Of a stretch of 26,381 bases of DNA, positions 1-7,608 are shown piece by piece (positions within the stretch are counted from its first letter, which is position 1; every line of letters begins with the position of its first letter). Under the pieces are notes generated by a model. That model searched no databases. It saw only the letters and a program-made list of their open reading frames with translations, and was not told where the DNA came from. The translations under genes were made by a program, and so were the position numbers. Source of the stretch: a virus; the IMG/VR virus record IMGVR_UViG_3300046834_000012, positions 1 to 26,381 of that record; one strand, written 5' to 3'.

Positions 1-579
1 CAAGTTGAGTTTCGTCTTGCGGCTGCTTATGCCAAAGAAGAAGAACTTCTTGAGATTTTCAATTCCGGTGCCGACATCTTTACTGAGATGGCTACCCGGC
101 TTTGCAGACCTAGACATCAAATTAAAACGTTCGTCTACTCTACTCTATACGGTGCTGGTAAGGCAAAGGTTGCGTTAGTTCTTGGGATGCCTCGTTCTGA
201 ATCGGACGAGTTGTACGATGAATATCACGGTACTTGGCCTGGTTTTAAGAGGATTAGTGAAAAAGCCACTCAACTCGCAACAAATGACGGGTACATCGAT
301 TATTGGACTGGACGTCGTCGGCACTTACACAGAAGTGATGCCCACAAGGCATTCAACGCCGTTATTCAGGGAGGCGCCTTTGAGATTGTTAAGCGACGGA
401 TGCTGGCTCTCAAAGACGAGCCCATCGTATTACAAGTTCATGATTCCATCACTTGCGAAGCAGACTCCTCCTACGATGTAGATAGGATTAAGAAGACAAT
501 GGAGGCTGTTCCTGAAAGTAAGTCTTTTGGAGTTAAGTTCGAAGTTGATCTTGTGATTGAAGGAGCGCAGTTAAATTGA
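1..579 (+). CDS. DNA polymerase I family (family A), C-terminal part, 5' end outside window
   Basis: This is the C-terminal 192 residues of a family A DNA polymerase, which would copy the phage genome. The frame is open from base 1. The visible part begins just inside motif A (QVEFRLAAAYAKEEEL, matching the SQIELR region). Motif B follows at residues 38-51 as R38, K42, Y46 and YG50-51. Motif C is QVHDSI at 145-150, with the catalytic Asp148. The palm helix NAVIQGGAFEIVKRRM also fits. Tyr46 sits where E. coli Pol I has Phe762, as in T7 polymerase. No exonuclease domain can be judged because the 5' end is missing. Its stop overlaps the next gene's TTG start (TTGA), so it heads a coupled chain of small genes. 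Confidence 0.93.
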   Translation, partial: QVEFRLAAAYAKEEELLEIFNSGADIFTEMATRLCRPRHQIKTFVYSTLYGAGKAKVALVLGMPRSESDELYDEYHGTWPGFKRISEKATQLATNDGYIDYWTGRRRHLHRSDAHKAFNAVIQGGAFEIVKRRMLALKDEPIVLQVHDSITCEADSSYDVDRIKKTMEAVPESKSFGVKFEVDLVIEGAQLN

Positions 580-743
580 AAATTTCTGAGGAGTTAATGG
601 CTAAAATGGTTGAAGCTTTTGGAAAGGCATGGGAACAAGCAGATAACCGTAGCAAGGTAGAAGGTCCTTTACCTGCGGGGTCTAGAAGAGAAGCTGGACT
701 CCAAGCTGCTTTTGAAGTCTACGAAAGGGAACAGTTAAATTGA
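576..743 (+). CDS. Small hypothetical protein, 55 aa, TTG start
   Basis: A 55-residue charged protein beginning KISEELMAKMVEAFGKAWEQ and ending in LQAAFEVYEREQLN. It looks helical and has no membrane segment or metal ligands. The start is the TTG at 576, which shares bases with the polymerase stop; AAGGAG about 10 bases upstream is a fair ribosome binding site. An internal ATG (597) is also possible but lies further from that site. The stop (741-743) overlaps the TTG of the next gene. I do not recognise the family; support comes from the open frame and the exact coupling on both sides. Confidence 0.7.
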   Translation: MKISEELMAKMVEAFGKAWEQADNRSKVEGPLPAGSRREAGLQAAFEVYEREQLN

Positions 744-979
744 GCTATCTGATCTGGTCTAATCAAAAAGGTTTATGGTGGAGAGCTAATCAGTCTGGCT
801 ATACCGGCTATATTGAAGAAGCGGGACAGTACAGTCAAAAAGAAGCTCAAGAAATCATTGATAAGAGTACATGCAACGGACTATTAGTAAATACCAGAAC
901 TGATTCTGTTACAGGTGAAGCGTACACTAGCTATGACGAAGTAATGGTTGCTGTACTTGAAGAAAGTAGAGTAAGTTGA
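740..979 (+). CDS. Small conserved actinophage-type protein (WWR...GYTGYIEEAG), 79 aa
   Basis: A 79-residue soluble protein with the N-terminal pattern YLIWSNQKGLWWRANQSGYT followed by GYIEEAGQYSQKEAQEI. From memory this resembles a short family common in actinobacteriophage early regions: Trp-rich start, GYT, EEAGRYS, then a Cys and LV. Its biochemical role is unknown. The start is a TTG overlapping the upstream stop, with an AAAGGGAA ribosome binding site. The downstream gene starts at its stop in the same way. Confidence 0.8.
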   Translation: MSYLIWSNQKGLWWRANQSGYTGYIEEAGQYSQKEAQEIIDKSTCNGLLVNTRTDSVTGEAYTSYDEVMVAVLEESRVS

Positions 980-1242
980 GTTTTGATCCTGATGACTTTA
1001 CGAAGTTCGTAGATACACAGGCCGAACTAATTATTGAAGCTAATCGACAGACCGTCGAAAACGCTATGGCCTACCACACAGAACACTGTAACGACACCAG
1101 TGAGGTACACAATAAAGACACGTGTCAAGACACATTCATGAGGCTATTTATTCGTACGTTACAACAACGCACTGAACGTATTATGCAGAAAATAGAAATG
1201 GAAGCTGTTATAGAAAAACAGATAAAGGAGCGTCTGAATTGA
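976..1242 (+). CDS. Hypothetical helical protein, 88 aa
   Basis: An 88-residue protein, mostly predicted helical and rich in Glu, Gln and Thr, ending in a charged helix (RIMQKIEMEAVIEKQIKERLN region). Two cysteines and three histidines occur around residues 34-50 but do not form an obvious zinc site. It starts at TTG 976 inside the previous stop and ends in a TTGA overlap with the Cys-rich gene that follows. A shorter open frame on the opposite strand here is judged a shadow. Family not recognised. Confidence 0.7.
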   Translation: MSFDPDDFTKFVDTQAELIIEANRQTVENAMAYHTEHCNDTSEVHNKDTCQDTFMRLFIRTLQQRTERIMQKIEMEAVIEKQIKERLN

Positions 1243-1334
1243 TCTGTACACCTTGCAAAGAAAAGAAGCATAAAGACTGCAAGGGAGGAACATGGTGCGA
1301 TTGTGCTCACAGAACCGGGAAAACGACTAACTGA
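1239..1334 (+). CDS. Mini zinc-finger-like protein (CxxC...WCDCxH), 31 aa
   Basis: A 31-residue protein beginning MICTPCKEKKHKDCKGG and continuing TWCDCAHRTGKTTN. Cys3, Cys6, His11, Cys14, Cys20, Cys22 and His24 are enough ligands for one or two zinc ions, so a treble-clef-like or knuckle fold is plausible. Very short proteins with the pattern CxxC-x4-H-x2-C-x-GG-x-WCDCxH are, from memory, frequent in actinophages, and this is one reason for the host inference. The TTG start is at 1239 with AAAGGAG 8 bases upstream. Its 3' end overlaps the resolvase gene by 32 bases in another frame. Confidence 0.8.
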   Translation: MICTPCKEKKHKDCKGGTWCDCAHRTGKTTN

Positions 1335-1818
1335 AGATGATCTTGCTCAAGTCAAAGCGCTTGTAAATAACTGGGTCAATCCCGTCAAATACCTAGCGAT
1401 CGATCCTGGAAAAGCTAACGGTGTTTGTGGCTATGACGTTCATTTTGATCTCATGTTTATGATGTCTATTCAATCCATTGATATGAATCTATTTCTTCAT
1501 CAGTTTAAAATGGTTGATAAATGCGTATGTGAAGGATACAAGCTCTATCCTAACAAAATCAGATCACAGATTTATTCTGATTTAGAAACTCCTCGTGTTA
1601 TTGGTAGGATTGAAAACTGGGCTGAGATTAAAAAAGTCGAGTTGATCATGCAACCCGCCACAGTAAAGAAGACAGGTTACCTGTGGATTGGTAAAAAGCC
1701 TCTTCCAAAGAGTGATCCTAAAAACCACCAGTTAGATGCTCATGTACACTTTATGTTCTGGGCTGTAAAAGGTGGTCACATTTCAGCGACAGAGTTACTA
1801 AAGAGGACAATGAATTGA
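1303..1818 (+). CDS. RuvC-like Holliday junction resolvase
   Basis: A 171-residue RNase H-fold nuclease, likely resolving branched DNA during replication or before packaging. It has the RuvC-like order of acidic residues: Asp34 in YLAIDPGKANGVCGYD, Glu77 in KCVCEGYKLY, a further acid around Glu104 (RIENW) and Asp145 in HQLDAHVHF, where DAxxH is typical of the last motif. Length fits phage RuvC-like resolvases. The GTG at 1303 is the most plausible start and lies inside the preceding mini-protein gene. The only GGAGG is about 14 bases upstream, so initiation probably depends on upstream translation. It ends with a TTGA overlap into the next gene. Confidence 0.82.
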   Translation: MLTEPGKRLTEDDLAQVKALVNNWVNPVKYLAIDPGKANGVCGYDVHFDLMFMMSIQSIDMNLFLHQFKMVDKCVCEGYKLYPNKIRSQIYSDLETPRVIGRIENWAEIKKVELIMQPATVKKTGYLWIGKKPLPKSDPKNHQLDAHVHFMFWAVKGGHISATELLKRTMN

Positions 1819-1988
1819 CTGAGCCTCTTGCTCCTAAATATGTTAATCTTAAGTCAGGTAACGAGGCGGTTGTGATCTATGCATATGACGATGTAGTACG
1901 AGTAAAGTACTTGAGAAATGAGATACAGGCAAGTTACCGCAAAGAGTACTTTGAAAAGGCTTTCAATCCTGTAACGGAGGATAAGTGA
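1815..1988 (+). CDS. Small hypothetical protein, 57 aa
   Basis: A 57-residue protein beginning MTEPLAPKYVNLKSGNEA, with the middle VVIYAYDDVVRVKY and a basic/acidic C terminus (YRKEYFEKAFNPVTEDK). The pattern looks like a small beta-strand domain of the kind seen in short phage regulators, but I cannot name it. The start is TTG 1815, overlapping the resolvase stop, with AGAGGA 7 bases upstream. It ends in GTGA, overlapping the next gene's GTG. Confidence 0.7.
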   Translation: MTEPLAPKYVNLKSGNEAVVIYAYDDVVRVKYLRNEIQASYRKEYFEKAFNPVTEDK

Positions 1989-2278
1989 ATCCGCACGAAA
2001 TCCGAGAAATCTACTCAACACGACACCAACTCACTATTAATCTTCTATCCTTCTTTTCAGACTCCCACCTTCATCCTGTTCTAGTTGAGATTGTTGAACC
2101 AATTAGAGAATTAGCTTTCAGCAGAGTTGACGCTTCAATTGACGGCCCTGAGCTGGGTGTGGCGCTAAGGAGTCTATTGGATGCTAAGGATCATTTTGTA
2201 AGGCACTATCTGGTAACTCACAACTTCAAACTTCCACCGGTTCTTGTCTCTTCCGAAAAGAGTAGTAATGCAAATTAA
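1985..2278 (+). CDS. Hypothetical helical protein, 97 aa
   Basis: A 97-residue helical protein (MNPHEIREIYSTRHQLTINL...), with LVEIVEPIRELAFSRVDASI and an ALRSLLDAKDHFVRHYL helix. No cysteines or membrane segments. The arrangement recalls small helical phage proteins that count or bind nucleotides, but that is only an impression. The GTG start is embedded in the upstream stop with GGAGG a few bases away. The last 11 bases overlap the following gene's ATG at 2268. Confidence 0.65.
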   Translation: MNPHEIREIYSTRHQLTINLLSFFSDSHLHPVLVEIVEPIRELAFSRVDASIDGPELGVALRSLLDAKDHFVRHYLVTHNFKLPPVLVSSEKSSNAN

Positions 2279-2507
2279 GATTACTAAGGAATACTTTCAC
2301 AAAGTAGAGCCTGAATTTTATGATTCTGAAATTCTCTCAGGTGAAGGTACCTTAGAAGAGCAAGTTCTTGAGTTTGAGTTAGAGTATGCAAAGAAGCACG
2401 ATCTATATACTACTACATTTAAGAGGGGAGAAACTAAGGTTGAAGCTATTCCTAAGCCTCCCGTTCCTCTTATTGGAGACGAAGACACTCCCTGCGACCA
2501 TGAGTAA
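2268..2507 (+). CDS. Acidic hypothetical protein, 79 aa, last gene before the terminator
   Basis: An acidic 79-residue protein beginning MQIKITKEYFHKVEPEFYD and ending in a Pro- and Asp-rich tail (KPPVPLIGDEDTPCDHE). The ATG at 2268 is preferred over a TTG eight codons upstream because the AAAAGAG ribosome binding site fits it and the shorter form gives a clean overlap with the preceding gene. It is the final + strand gene before the bidirectional terminator. Function unknown. Confidence 0.65.
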   Translation: MQIKITKEYFHKVEPEFYDSEILSGEGTLEEQVLEFELEYAKKHDLYTTTFKRGETKVEAIPKPPVPLIGDEDTPCDHE

Positions 2508-2523
2508 TTCAATATAGACACGA

Positions 2524-2563
2524 AAAAGCCCCTTAGACCGAGGAAGTGGTCTAAGGGGCTTTT
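2524..2563. terminator. Bidirectional intrinsic terminator between convergent operons
   Basis: A perfect 16-bp inverted repeat: left arm 2524-2539 (AAAAGCCCCTTAGACC), 8-base loop, right arm 2548-2563. The GC core is flanked by A and T runs on both sides, so it can stop transcription from either strand. It lies between the + strand replication operon and the end of the - strand late operon, where such an element is expected. Confidence 0.93.
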
Positions 2564-2842
2564 CTATTTGCAGTTATAACCTTCCTGTATTTTAACAAAC
2601 TCCTCAGCCGCTATTCGTTGTGTCTCGGAAGGCGCAGGATTTAACTTAGCTGCATTTACTGATAGTGTAACTATGCCGCAGAGGAGCTTATTGCTCTTTC
2701 TATCAATATAATTAGCATATTGAAACGATGCCAAATTAGCAACTGCCAAACCTAAGAAAGCAGCAACTATAGCATTTATGAATTTACGTGGAACCATTAT
2801 GTATGTTGGCTTATCTCTTTTCTCCTTATCACTCATATTCAT
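2564..2842 (-). CDS. Single-pass membrane protein of the lysis region, 92 aa
   Basis: A 92-residue protein with one membrane segment (FINAIVAAFLGLAVANLASF, about residues 21-40), a short basic cytoplasmic N terminus and a C-terminal domain with CGIVTLSVNAAKLNPAPSET followed by a Cys near the end (GYNCK). The Leu-Cys-Gly segment, the Pro/Thr region, the RIAAEE helix and the terminal Cys resemble a membrane protein family that, from memory, sits by the endolysin in many actinophages. It may act as a holin partner or an envelope-spanning factor. The ATG overlaps the stop of the alternative frame upstream (ATGA). It is the last gene of the late operon. Confidence 0.8.
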   Translation of the reverse strand: MNMSDKEKRDKPTYIMVPRKFINAIVAAFLGLAVANLASFQYANYIDRKSNKLLCGIVTLSVNAAKLNPAPSETQRIAAEEFVKIQEGYNCK

Positions 2843-3101
2843 CCTCTAAGGAATTCGTAGATGCACTGTCCGAGTCCGACTCCAAAAGCTGCTGCCGAGA
2901 AGATGATGATTGTAATACTATGGGTGAATTCTTTATAAGTAACAGTAGTTCCGCGATACCGGGAACTCCGGTCATTGTTGAAAAGATCAACAGAAGTAAC
3001 CAATTTGTCTGACCTGTATACTGTTGATAACCAATTCCTGCTAAACCAGCTATCAATAGTATCCATCTTTTTAGCTTCGTGTCGTCCTTTTCTGTGCTCA
3101 C
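2829..3101 (-). CDS. Holin-like membrane protein, two membrane segments, 90 aa
   Basis: A 90-residue protein with a charged N terminus (MSTEKDDTKLKR), a first hydrophobic segment (WILLIAGLAGIGYQQYTGQT) and a second (WLLLLIFSTMTGVPGIAELL). It then has a polar, Ser-rich acidic tail. The YQQYTGQ...FSTMTGVPG pattern resembles small membrane proteins found next to actinophage lysins, so a holin role is likely. The GTG start at 3101 has GAGG 6 bases upstream. It follows the peptidase gene and overlaps the start of the 92-aa membrane gene. A second open frame through its 3' half also encodes a membrane-like helix (see the separate entry). Confidence 0.75.
   Translation of the reverse strand: MSTEKDDTKLKRWILLIAGLAGIGYQQYTGQTNWLLLLIFSTMTGVPGIAELLLLIKNSPIVLQSSSSRQQLLESDSDSASTNSLEDEYE
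2839..3003 (-). CDS. Possible out-of-frame overlapping gene with membrane helix
   Basis: In a second frame inside the holin-like gene, the sequence THSITIIIFSAAAFGVGLGQ followed by CIYEFLRG reads as a glycine-rich membrane helix with a basic end. Its stop forms an exact ATGA overlap with the downstream 92-aa membrane gene, the junction type used throughout this operon. The frame stays open back to 3105. The TTG at 3003 is only one possible start and has no good ribosome binding site, so a frameshift from the holin-like frame is an alternative. It may also be chance. Confidence 0.3.
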   Translation of the reverse strand: MVTSVDLFNNDRSSRYRGTTVTYKEFTHSITIIIFSAAAFGVGLGQCIYEFLRG

Positions 3102-3127
3102 GCAAGGCCTCAGACTCCCGTCAAAAA

Positions 3128-3817
3128 TTATTTAAGAAAAGAGACATGGACATGGTCCGTGTGAGGATTGGATCCGTTATAGCGTTTCCATCCCCTACCA
3201 GGATGCCAAATATACCTATTCCAAATGACATATTTGACATTCCACCGTTTGGCATTCTGAACGATATCATTAGCTAAAGAACTACCCTTTGATTTGTTAC
3301 TTGTCATGTAGTCAAGGGCACGACCCTTAGGGTGATCTGATCCGGGAACAGAACCCGGACCTAATCCTCCAATACTACTAATACCGTATTTAGAACCAAA
3401 GTAATCAGCAGCTTTTGCAGTATTAGCACTTACACCTTTTAGACCGTACTTTCTACTTTTACCTGTGCCATCGTAAGTAAATCGAGGATCAATTCCACCC
3501 ATTGAATTGTTAATTGCAGCCTGGTTAGCGTCGTACTGTCTTTGTAGTTCAGACTGCTGTCTATTCGCTGTTTCTTGGCTAGTAACATTCGTAGCTAATC
3601 TTGAAATATCCCGAAAAGTTCCAAGAGCCTTATAATAAGAACTTGGATCAAAAGGTTCTCTTTCAAACTGAAAACCTATAGGATTCCGCTTAAGACGTTC
3701 TGTTTTAGGCTGATATCTTTTATCAATTAAATCTTTAACCCATGATGGCTGTTGAAGATTAGGCTGTTGTGGAGCCGCCACAGTAGTCATCTGTTTTAGT
3801 TGCTCCATAAGGTCCAT
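3128..3817 (-). CDS. Zinc D,D-peptidase-like lysin (ARB_07466-like C-terminal domain)
   Basis: A 229-residue protein. Residues 1-127 are polar and Gln/Asn-rich with no recognised domain. Residues 128-229 resemble the ARB_07466-type, LAS-like peptidase domain: His162 and Asp169 in GSDHPKGRALDYM, the NAKRWNVKYVIWNRYIWHP strand region, and NPHTDHVHVSF with His222 and His224. The expected zinc ligands are His162, Asp169 and a His in DHVH. The family cleaves peptidoglycan stem peptides. It sits between the internal virion genes and membrane genes, so it could be the endolysin or a virion-carried hydrolase. The virion-like N terminus and lack of a wall-binding domain leave both open. ATG follows the upstream TAA (TAATG) with GAGGTG upstream. 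Confidence 0.8.
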   Translation of the reverse strand: MDLMEQLKQMTTVAAPQQPNLQQPSWVKDLIDKRYQPKTERLKRNPIGFQFEREPFDPSSYYKALGTFRDISRLATNVTSQETANRQQSELQRQYDANQAAINNSMGGIDPRFTYDGTGKSRKYGLKGVSANTAKAADYFGSKYGISSIGGLGPGSVPGSDHPKGRALDYMTSNKSKGSSLANDIVQNAKRWNVKYVIWNRYIWHPGRGWKRYNGSNPHTDHVHVSFLK

Positions 3818-6800
3818 TATCGATAATCACCTCTATTCTTTTTTGCCATCTCCGTAAGTAGTTGACGAATCTCTGTCTGTGATTGAGCCTGGTAGGGACC
3901 AGTACCCGTAATACCCGCTGATGTAAGCCAGTTAAGTAACTGTTCAGGATTATAAGGTTCGTTATCCCTGGTGAGTCCTGTGACTCTAGCTCCAATTCCA
4001 ACAGCGGGAATCTGTTGAGCAAGATAGCCAGGAGTTCCACCCTCCATACTTTCTAAGGGAATTCCAAGAGAAGACTGCCCTTGTAATAACTCTAGGGGAA
4101 TTCTTAATCCAGGAGTTAACGAACTCATCGCAGTTTTACCAGGAGAACCAATTTGAGCTATCTGATCAATAAAAGGATTAGTAGGATTAACGATAGTATA
4201 TCCAGGAGCTTCTCCCCGCCAGGTTTCATCTCTACCTAATCCTGAGCCTGGTTGAAGTACGGGACCAATTCCCTTTTCTTTAATCCAATCAGGGAACATT
4301 TGATCCATAGGGAACGGATCTCCTGGTCCTTCTGATTCAATTCCAGTAATAGATTGCATATTAGCCATAGCTTTAGGGAATGCCATTGTAATGTGCGGCC
4401 GCATAATTGCCCCCTCGACAACTAGCGGAGTCGCTTTACGCATCCAAGAGTAGAAGGGAATTAATCGTCGCATGACGTTTTGTTCGAACCCCGTGAGATC
4501 CATTCCGTCAGGGTGAGACTTCTTAACTCTACGCCCCGCTTGTTCGATTGCAGTCTTGAGAGGTGCATTTGATTTACTGAGGACATCAACAAAATGAGCG
4601 AGTCTAACCCAGTGGTCTCTAAGTTCTGATGTGCGTGTGGCGACGTCATGAAGTCTGCCTCCAAAGGGTTGAATCTTTCCACCAAAAGTTCCCATTGCTG
4701 GATTTTGATTACCGACTAAATCTTCAATATCTACACCACGAATAAATAAACCTTGAGATTCGGCAGCCTGATAAATCTGTTCAGAAGTAAGCTTATCTCC
4801 ACGCCGTGTAGTTACGACCACATTGCCTGGCCGGGCTCTAAGAGCAGAATCACGAAGCTTAGGATCCATAATATTAAAGACCGATTCGAGGTCCTTGTAT
4901 CGTGTGGGATAAGCATGTAAAACCCTAGTTGCGATAGCATAAGGCTTAGGAGATACAACTCCGTCAAGAGCAGCAAGATAAATGTCACCATTTAGATTCC
5001 TAATGTGGTGGCTAGGTGAGTAAATCGTAACACCTGTTTTCCACATTCTTTGAATCTTATCAAAGTATTCAAGTGCTTTATGCGGAGTTTTGAATACATC
5101 TCGATCCAATTGTCGTTGCAGATTGTTTAATTGATCTGCGATTTGCTGAGGGAAATACGTTCCCTTAAGTCTTTCTACGTTCTGAGCCTGATGCTGAAAT
5201 TCTGCACCCTTTACAGGCATTCCCCATCGAATGGCTGCATCGTCCCACATACTGTTTTTACGAGTGACCATCTGCATTGCACGAGTTAATTGATATAACG
5301 CCTCAGCAGGCTCTTTAACATCCCACTCTTTCCATGAGTGCATCCAATTTCCGTCAGTGTAATCGAAGGCTCTTCCAATGTCGTCACTACCTTTTTTCTC
5401 GACAAACTGAAGAACCTTCGGAAGTTCATCATTTAACTCCTTAAGAACAGTTCCACTACGTAAAACCACAGCTTCTGAATTAGAAGTGATTCCATGAGTA
5501 CCCATTAACTTTTCAACTAAGTACTTAAACTGATCTGCTAATTGCTGTTCTTGTGGTGAACTAGCTGCACGTTTTCCTTGTGAGACTGCAAATGCAGCTT
5601 GTCTCTGTGAAGGTTTTGTTGCCCTCACTAAGGGAGTCATAGTTTCAGCAAAAGCACCCGCCACATTCCTAGCGGTATCAATGTATTCTCTTGAGAAAGG
5701 TTTAAGATCCTTAGCTCCCCACCAAGTAGCAAACTTAGTCATGATACCTTCCACGACTTTAGTTTGATTTAATTGGCGTCCCAAAATTTTAGGATTGGCT
5801 CCGAGTGAATCGTACATCGCTTTCGAGATTTTATGCAGTGTCTCAGGATTAACAATGCCGGTACTAGACTGACGCACAAGATTACGTGCTTCTTGTTCAA
5901 TCCCTGTGTAAAGTTTATCGCGCACTGGACTGAAGAGGTCGTCAATGAAAGCTTTTGCTGTTTTGGCTTCTCTAGTTGAGGCTCCGGCTTTTTCGGCAAG
6001 TTTCATCAACTCTCTTGAAATCTGAGAACCGATCATCACAGTTTGACTAGGAGGTAATTCCTTTGCCACTTCTGCAATTTTAGCGCCGGCACTGATAACG
6101 GGATCAAGAACTTCACTAGCTACCTGTGGCGTAGTAAAAGACTTTAAATCTTCAACTTGCTGAGAAGGTCGAGCCTTCCTAAAATCATCTACTAATTTTG
6201 ATGAAAGAGATCGGGGACCACCAGATAGATTAGCAATATCACTAAGCCTGACAGAAAGTCCTTCAGCGTCCGTAAGGTGCCTTCCCGATTTGAGAACTTC
6301 CTCTTCTGCGATTCTAAGCATTTGGAGCACATGAAACTGTCTCCTGTCTTTACGAACCTTACTTGCAGCATGAAGGATACTGTTATATAGGTTAGTCTGT
6401 CCAACGTGATTGATATTTTTCAATCTATTTCTACCCAAGAACTTCTGTGCTGCCTTTTGAGCTGTTTCAATCCATCGAGGACCAATTGTTAATTCAGGGA
6501 ACGGAGGAGGAGTAACTCTAGCTTCACTCAGAATGTCAGCAGGCTTGACACCTGCTTGAATCTTTTCAGCTTCTTTTCTAAGCAAATTTTTAACAATAGG
6601 ACTCTTAGCAGACGTAATTCTTTCATTAATAACTTTAAGAGCTAACATCGGATCTGCTTTTTCTGGCAATTTACTAATTAAGTTGGGAAGCTCCGACCTC
6701 CCAGCCCGGCTACGGGTCAACGCCTCAGTCAGCCCCTCCAAGGGGTCCCGGATTGCCTGCTCAGGAGCTGCTGTGAGGGCCAATGGGGGCTGACCCGACC

Positions 6801-7608
6801 TTCCTATGGGTCCGATGTCCTGGGCAGCCTCAGGGGCTCTCAACGGGCCACTTTTACTTAAATTAGTGAGGTTTGAAACCTCTTTATTTAGACCAGGTCC
6901 TGCGGCAAAAGTTCTAGGAGGAGTTCCCTTTAGAGGTGCAGGTAAACCTTGTACGGGTACTTCTTCTGCAAGGTCAACGGCTTGTTTACTAGCTTGTCGA
7001 GAAATTTGTTCAGTGAGACTCTGGGCAGCTTCTCCAGTTCCCTTTTCAATAGCGCCGAGAGCCTCAGTGCTAGTTCTTGCTCCCTTTCCGACTTTAGATG
7101 CAAGACCTAAACCTCCTACATAAGTTAAAGGATCAGCAACAACATCAAGACCAAAACCAGCAGCGGCTTTCGCTACACCGGGCAGTTCTTTTCCAGAGAT
7201 GTCTTCACCTAATGAAAGGATATCTTTTCCTGTAGTTTTCTCTTTACCGGATACGCCAGCCCAAATATCCTTAAAAATTTCAGGTTGTGTAATAGGAGCA
7301 AACATCTTGGCACTTTCAAGAAAACCTTCTTCAACAGTCTTACCTCTAGTTCTTTCAAGATTTCCTTTAATCGCATTCATAGCGCCATACAAAGGACGAG
7401 ACATAATGTCAAGAACTCTATTAACAACACTAGGACCACGAGGATCTGCTTGATTTAGTTGATTAGTAGACTCATACGGCTTCTGTAATCCTGCACCTGA
7501 GAGAATTGCTTGGGATAGTCCGCTCACCTGTTGAAAATTCGGCTGCCTACGTGTTGCTTGTGTGCGGACTATCTCAGCAAGAAGCTCATTTAAATTTGGA
7601 TTAGCCAT
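3817..7608 (-). CDS. Large internal virion / DNA-ejection-type protein, 1263 aa
   Basis: The largest gene of the window. It begins MANPNLNELLAEIVRTQATR and has long helical stretches, a hydrophobic GFGLDVVADPLTYVGGLGLA segment near residue 155, a Pro/Ala-rich middle, and a region near residue 1050 with FYSWMRKATPLVVEGAIMRP. Its size and position after the tail genes and before the lysin suggest an internal or ejected virion protein that helps deliver DNA. I see no lysozyme, transglycosylase or tape-measure repeat. Bases about 6690-6850 (residues about 253-306) are strikingly GC-rich compared with the rest. Overlaps the upstream gene by 8 bases. Function is inferred from context. Confidence 0.72.
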   Translation of the reverse strand: MANPNLNELLAEIVRTQATRRQPNFQQVSGLSQAILSGAGLQKPYESTNQLNQADPRGPSVVNRVLDIMSRPLYGAMNAIKGNLERTRGKTVEEGFLESAKMFAPITQPEIFKDIWAGVSGKEKTTGKDILSLGEDISGKELPGVAKAAAGFGLDVVADPLTYVGGLGLASKVGKGARTSTEALGAIEKGTGEAAQSLTEQISRQASKQAVDLAEEVPVQGLPAPLKGTPPRTFAAGPGLNKEVSNLTNLSKSGPLRAPEAAQDIGPIGRSGQPPLALTAAPEQAIRDPLEGLTEALTRSRAGRSELPNLISKLPEKADPMLALKVINERITSAKSPIVKNLLRKEAEKIQAGVKPADILSEARVTPPPFPELTIGPRWIETAQKAAQKFLGRNRLKNINHVGQTNLYNSILHAASKVRKDRRQFHVLQMLRIAEEEVLKSGRHLTDAEGLSVRLSDIANLSGGPRSLSSKLVDDFRKARPSQQVEDLKSFTTPQVASEVLDPVISAGAKIAEVAKELPPSQTVMIGSQISRELMKLAEKAGASTREAKTAKAFIDDLFSPVRDKLYTGIEQEARNLVRQSSTGIVNPETLHKISKAMYDSLGANPKILGRQLNQTKVVEGIMTKFATWWGAKDLKPFSREYIDTARNVAGAFAETMTPLVRATKPSQRQAAFAVSQGKRAASSPQEQQLADQFKYLVEKLMGTHGITSNSEAVVLRSGTVLKELNDELPKVLQFVEKKGSDDIGRAFDYTDGNWMHSWKEWDVKEPAEALYQLTRAMQMVTRKNSMWDDAAIRWGMPVKGAEFQHQAQNVERLKGTYFPQQIADQLNNLQRQLDRDVFKTPHKALEYFDKIQRMWKTGVTIYSPSHHIRNLNGDIYLAALDGVVSPKPYAIATRVLHAYPTRYKDLESVFNIMDPKLRDSALRARPGNVVVTTRRGDKLTSEQIYQAAESQGLFIRGVDIEDLVGNQNPAMGTFGGKIQPFGGRLHDVATRTSELRDHWVRLAHFVDVLSKSNAPLKTAIEQAGRRVKKSHPDGMDLTGFEQNVMRRLIPFYSWMRKATPLVVEGAIMRPHITMAFPKAMANMQSITGIESEGPGDPFPMDQMFPDWIKEKGIGPVLQPGSGLGRDETWRGEAPGYTIVNPTNPFIDQIAQIGSPGKTAMSSLTPGLRIPLELLQGQSSLGIPLESMEGGTPGYLAQQIPAVGIGARVTGLTRDNEPYNPEQLLNWLTSAGITGTGPYQAQSQTEIRQLLTEMAKKNRGDYR

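Noticed and set aside
182-481. 99-codon + strand frame inside the DNA polymerase gene
   Set aside because: It overlaps polymerase motifs B and C in another frame and has no homology-like pattern.
3817-7608. Tape measure protein of a long-tailed phage
   Set aside because: Length alone would allow it, but there are no tail tube, tail-assembly chaperone frameshift or baseplate genes, and the sequence lacks tape-measure repeats.
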